NCBI RefSeq assembly: GCF_013522725.1
Contig: NZ_JAAMRF010000005.1
Span: 248,001 to 312,000 of the forward strand
Direction: 5' to 3'
From: Stutzerimonas azotifigens
GTDB lineage: Bacteria; Pseudomonadota; Gammaproteobacteria; Pseudomonadales; Pseudomonadaceae
DNA length: 64,000 nt
Under the pieces are notes generated by a model. That model was not told the DNA's origin. It worked only from the letters and a program-made list of their open reading frames with translations, and ran no database searches. Positions 61,485-64,000 of the stretch are shown here, piece after piece (positions within the stretch are counted from its first letter, which is position 1; each line of letters begins with the position of its first letter). The position numbers were made by a program, and so were the translations under genes.

Positions 61485-61753
61485 AGTCCCGCAAAGCATC
61501 CAGTCGGGGGCAGGTAACAATTTCGATTAATGCTGTATTTTCAAGGAGATAGAAGGATCTTCTAGATTTTCTCTAGTAATTAGACCAGAATCGTTATTTT
61601 TCAGTAACTTATAAGACTAATCTCGTGCTGTTTTTAAATTAAACAGCGCTGCTCTAATGACAAGAACGTATCACTGGCACAGCCGTTTCGTACTGTTGTC
61701 CGAGCCATGCCCGGACTAAGCTCCCCGCACCTATCGCGGATGGAAGCACCTGT
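61485..61753. promoter_or_regulatory. AT-rich leader with two inverted repeats before the PfkB-family gene
   Basis: 269 bases with AT content clearly above the rest of the window. Two dyads are present: CTAGA-TTTTC-TCTAG (61562-61576), and a longer perfect one with GCTGTTT / AAACAGC arms around TTAAATT (61627-61647), 107 bases before the start. These are candidate operators or terminators; no gene is visible. Confidence 0.5.
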
Positions 61754-62722
61754 ATGTACCTGGTCTGTGGCGAAGCGTTGTTCGATGTCTTTGCTGGCGC
61801 ACCCACCTCGGAGCGCAGCAATCGTCTGTCCCTCGAAGCCGTCGCGGGCGGATCGCCGTTCAACGTCGCGGTCGGTCTTAGCCGTCTCGGCGTCCCCGCC
61901 GCACTCTTCGGCGGCCTCTCCAGCGATTCGCTGGGCCGCCAGTTGCGCCAGGTACTCGCGCACGAACAGGTCGACGAGCGATACCTGATCCCGTTCGACG
62001 CACCCACCACGCTGGCGATGGTCGCGGTAGGTCTCGACGGCTCTCCGCAATACAGCTTTCGCGGCGAAGGGTGTGCCGACCGCCTGCTGCGCGAGGAGCA
62101 TCTGCCGATGCTCGACGAGCGAGTCAGGGGTATTCACATCGGCTCCTACTCGCTGGTCGTACAGCCGGTCGCCGATACGATTTCGTCATTGGTGGCACGC
62201 GAGAGCGGACGTCGACTGATTTCGCTCGACCCCAACGTGCGCCTGAACGTGGAGCCGGCTTTGCCGATCTGGCGCGAACGCATCGAGCACCTGGCGCAGC
62301 AGGCCCATCTGATCAAGGTCAGCCTGGAAGATCTCGAAGTGCTCTACCCCGACCGCAGCGCAGAGGATGTCGCGCAAGACTGGCTGACCGACCGCTGCCA
62401 GCTGGTCGTACTCACCCGCGGTGCCGACGGGGCGCAAGCGTTCAGTCGACGCGCTGGCATGCTGCACAGCCCGGCGCTGCCGGTGCAGTTGCGCGATACC
62501 GTGGGCGCGGGCGATACCTTCCAGGCGGCGATGCTGACGTTCCTCTACGAACGCCAGCTCGATCGGCCCGAAGCACTGGCCATGCTCGATCGAGAGACCC
62601 TCATGCAGATGCTCGCCTTCGCCATGGAGGCCGCGGCGATCACCTGCTCGCGGACCGGCCCCGAGCTGCCCTACCGCCGCGAACTCACAACCCTGGAGCA
62701 CCCGCCTGGAAATCATGGGTAA
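61754..62722 (+). CDS. PfkB-family carbohydrate kinase, probable fructokinase
   Basis: A 322-residue ribokinase-family sugar kinase, likely phosphorylating fructose produced from mannitol. The first signature is AGGSPFNVAVGLSRLG (residues ~36-51); the second, with the catalytic base, is DTVGAGDTFQ (D254). The opening MYLVCGEALFDVF is typical of the MtlZ/fructokinase group. It precedes an AraC-family gene of MtlR type and the mtlE-like gene, so it may be the mtlZ equivalent placed at the front, not at the end of the operon as I recall in P. aeruginosa and P. fluorescens. The substrate is inferred. Confidence 0.83.
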   Translation: MYLVCGEALFDVFAGAPTSERSNRLSLEAVAGGSPFNVAVGLSRLGVPAALFGGLSSDSLGRQLRQVLAHEQVDERYLIPFDAPTTLAMVAVGLDGSPQYSFRGEGCADRLLREEHLPMLDERVRGIHIGSYSLVVQPVADTISSLVARESGRRLISLDPNVRLNVEPALPIWRERIEHLAQQAHLIKVSLEDLEVLYPDRSAEDVAQDWLTDRCQLVVLTRGADGAQAFSRRAGMLHSPALPVQLRDTVGAGDTFQAAMLTFLYERQLDRPEALAMLDRETLMQMLAFAMEAAAITCSRTGPELPYRRELTTLEHPPGNHG

Positions 62723-62765
62723 AAGCGCTATACCCTCTGCGGATTGGGCTCATGACAGTGGCGCC

Positions 62766-63671
62766 ATGAAAAATATAAGAACGACTGATCCGTCCTACGA
62801 ACTGATGGACGACCACAACGGCAACTCCCTGATCTACCGGGAGCACGGCTTCCCCTGTCCGCTGGTGCGCTGGCACAACCACAAGGAGTACGAGCTGCAC
62901 CTGATCGTCGCCAGCTCCGGCAAGGTATTCATCGGCGACTATGTCGGCAACTTCGGGCCTGACAGCCTGTTCCTCACCGGCCCCCACCTGCCGCACAACT
63001 GGATCAGCCAGGTCGACGACGGCGAAGTCGTCCATAAGCGCGACATGCTGGTCAACTTTACCGACGAACTCTTCGAGGCCGGCAACAGCGTCTTTTCGGA
63101 ACTGCGGCTGCTCGCGCCGATGCTCGAGCGGTCGCGCTACGGCATCGAATTCCGCTGCCCGCGTACCATCCGCCTGGCTCGAGAGCTGATGCAGCAGGTC
63201 GCCGACAGCCAGGGCGTCACCCGCCTGGGCTACTTCCTGATCATGCTCGAGCTGCTGGCTCGCTGCGACGACTATCAGCTGCTCTCCGGCGCCACCTCCG
63301 CGCAGTTGGGCGACGAACACCACGCCGATCGCACCAACCTCGCGGTGAACTACATCTTCGAGCACTACATGCGCGAGCTGCCGCTCGAAGAAGTCGCCGC
63401 CCACCTGGGCATGAAGCCAACCTACTTCTCTCGCTTCTTCAAACGCGCCACGGGCCGGTGCTTCGTCGAGTTCGTCAACAGCCTACGCATCAGCAAGTCC
63501 TGTGAATTGCTCGTGGAGAGTGACAAGCCCGTTACCGATGTCTGCTTCGAATCCGGTTTCAACAACCTTTCGAACTTCAATCGCCGCTTCCAGCAGCTCA
63601 AGGGCATGACCCCGTCGCGTTATCGACGCCTTGCGATGGTGCGTACGACGGAGCGGGCGCTGGCGACCTGA
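62766..63671 (+). CDS. mtlR: AraC-family activator of a mannitol/polyol operon (MtlR-type)
   Basis: A 301-residue AraC/XylS regulator. An N-terminal cupin-like domain (LVRWHNHKEYELHLIVASSGKVFIGDYVG) is followed by a double helix-turn-helix at residues ~205-295 (LEEVAAHLGMKPTYFSRFFK, VTDVCFESGFNNLSNFNRRF). It lies 43 bases after the PfkB-family gene and 238 bases before the mtlE-like gene, matching MtlR, which activates mannitol, sorbitol and arabitol uptake in fluorescent pseudomonads. An alternative start at 62715 overlaps the kinase stop; neither has a strong ribosome site. Confidence 0.82.
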   Translation: MKNIRTTDPSYELMDDHNGNSLIYREHGFPCPLVRWHNHKEYELHLIVASSGKVFIGDYVGNFGPDSLFLTGPHLPHNWISQVDDGEVVHKRDMLVNFTDELFEAGNSVFSELRLLAPMLERSRYGIEFRCPRTIRLARELMQQVADSQGVTRLGYFLIMLELLARCDDYQLLSGATSAQLGDEHHADRTNLAVNYIFEHYMRELPLEEVAAHLGMKPTYFSRFFKRATGRCFVEFVNSLRISKSCELLVESDKPVTDVCFESGFNNLSNFNRRFQQLKGMTPSRYRRLAMVRTTERALAT

Positions 63672-63909
63672 TACGCATTTCCCGTCAAAAATTCGTTTGC
63701 CGCCCCGCGCTGCGGCTCAGACTGCGTATTCGCGCGAAAGCCAAATTGCTGACGAGTGCAAAATAGTACTAGTTCGAGTGTATTCACGGCTTTGTTGCCG
63801 AGAGCCGCCAGCGTTGTAATGGCTGCGAGAGGGCCGCGCTTCTAGCGTGGCATCCACAACAACAATAAAAACTTCCGACGCCGAGGTCGGCGTGGAAAAG
63901 GAGTCCGAC
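63672..63909 (+). promoter_or_regulatory. mtlE upstream region with A-rich Crc/Hfq-type motif
   Basis: 238 bases holding the expected MtlR-dependent promoter. AACAACAATAAAAA at 63858-63871 fits the AAnAAnAA catabolite activity (CA) motif bound by Hfq-Crc, about 38 bases before the start codon and just ahead of the AAAAGGAG ribosome site, consistent with translational carbon catabolite repression. Confidence 0.6.
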
Positions 63910-64000
63910 ATGCATATCGGCAAAACTCTTCTCGGTACCGCCTGCATTGGCACCGTCTGCCTGGTTCTGGCCAGCACAGCGTCGGCAGAAACCCTGACCA
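63910..64000 (+). CDS. mtlE: Sugar ABC transporter substrate-binding protein, N-terminus (probable MtlE), cut by the window edge
   Basis: Only the first 30 residues are present. They form a signal peptide (MHIGKTLLGTACIGTVCLVL followed by ASTASAETLT) after a strong AGGAG site. The gene position directly after an MtlR-type regulator and a fructokinase suggests the mannitol/polyol binding protein MtlE. The family cannot be confirmed from this fragment. Confidence 0.6.
   Translation, partial: MHIGKTLLGTACIGTVCLVLASTASAETLT

Overview
The window is high-GC gammaproteobacterial chromosome, almost certainly from the Pseudomonadaceae and most like Stutzerimonas/Pseudomonas. The reasons are near-identical hallmark loci (mexS-mexT-mexEF-oprN, muxABC-opmB, a GlgE-type alpha-glucan cluster next to clsB, tamAB beside xthA), overlapping ATGA operons, a selenocysteine formate dehydrogenase, and an A-rich Crc-type motif before a mannitol-type operon. 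I see no tRNA, rRNA, CRISPR array, insertion sequence or prophage. From memory, much of the gene order recalls two parts of the P. aeruginosa PAO1 map (about PA2150-PA2158 and PA2491-PA2545), brought closer together here.

Left part (1-27.1 kb): an M23 metallopeptidase, a DUF2218 protein and a divergent ygiD/LysR pair are followed by a stress-type island. On the plus strand are a zinc alcohol dehydrogenase with an unusual acidic tail, a DUF72 protein, and the coupled trio EEP phosphatase-clsB-ybhN. Facing them on the minus strand are glgE, treS-pep2 and glgB, which turn trehalose into branched alpha-glucan by way of maltose-1-phosphate. glgE, and less clearly the dehydrogenase, is preceded by an AlgU (sigma-22)-like promoter. 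Next comes fdnG (with an in-frame UGA for selenocysteine and a SECIS hairpin)-fdnH-fdnI-fdhE, then an SDR-ku-LigD polymerase-domain operon in which the LigD protein has no ligase domain.

Middle part (26.1-47.3 kb): mexS and the LysR activator mexT are divergent, and mexT leads into the RND pump operon mexE-mexF-oprN, which has a MexT-box-like site in front and a strong terminator behind. After a LysR regulator convergent with an HPP-CBS membrane protein, and an orphan TRAP-type binding protein, there is a second four-gene RND operon, muxA-muxB-muxC-opmB, on the minus strand.

Right part (47.5-64 kb): a MurJ/MviN-family flippase; an NAD(P)-binding/SAF-domain oxidoreductase; tpx; a sodium:alanine symporter; tamB/tamA (outer-membrane protein and lipid transport); a GNAT acetyltransferase; xthA; a PstS-like/OmpA fusion; and the start of a mannitol-type locus (PfkB-family fructokinase, AraC-family activator, and the first 91 bases of a sugar ABC transporter binding protein cut by the window edge).

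No wholly unknown multigene system stands out. The most interesting points are the AlgU-like control of the glucan/phospholipid stress island, the ligase-less LigD beside Ku, the dehydrogenase tail, a 54-residue unknown protein divergent from glgE, paired hairpins between mexE and mexF, and the PstS-OmpA fusion.
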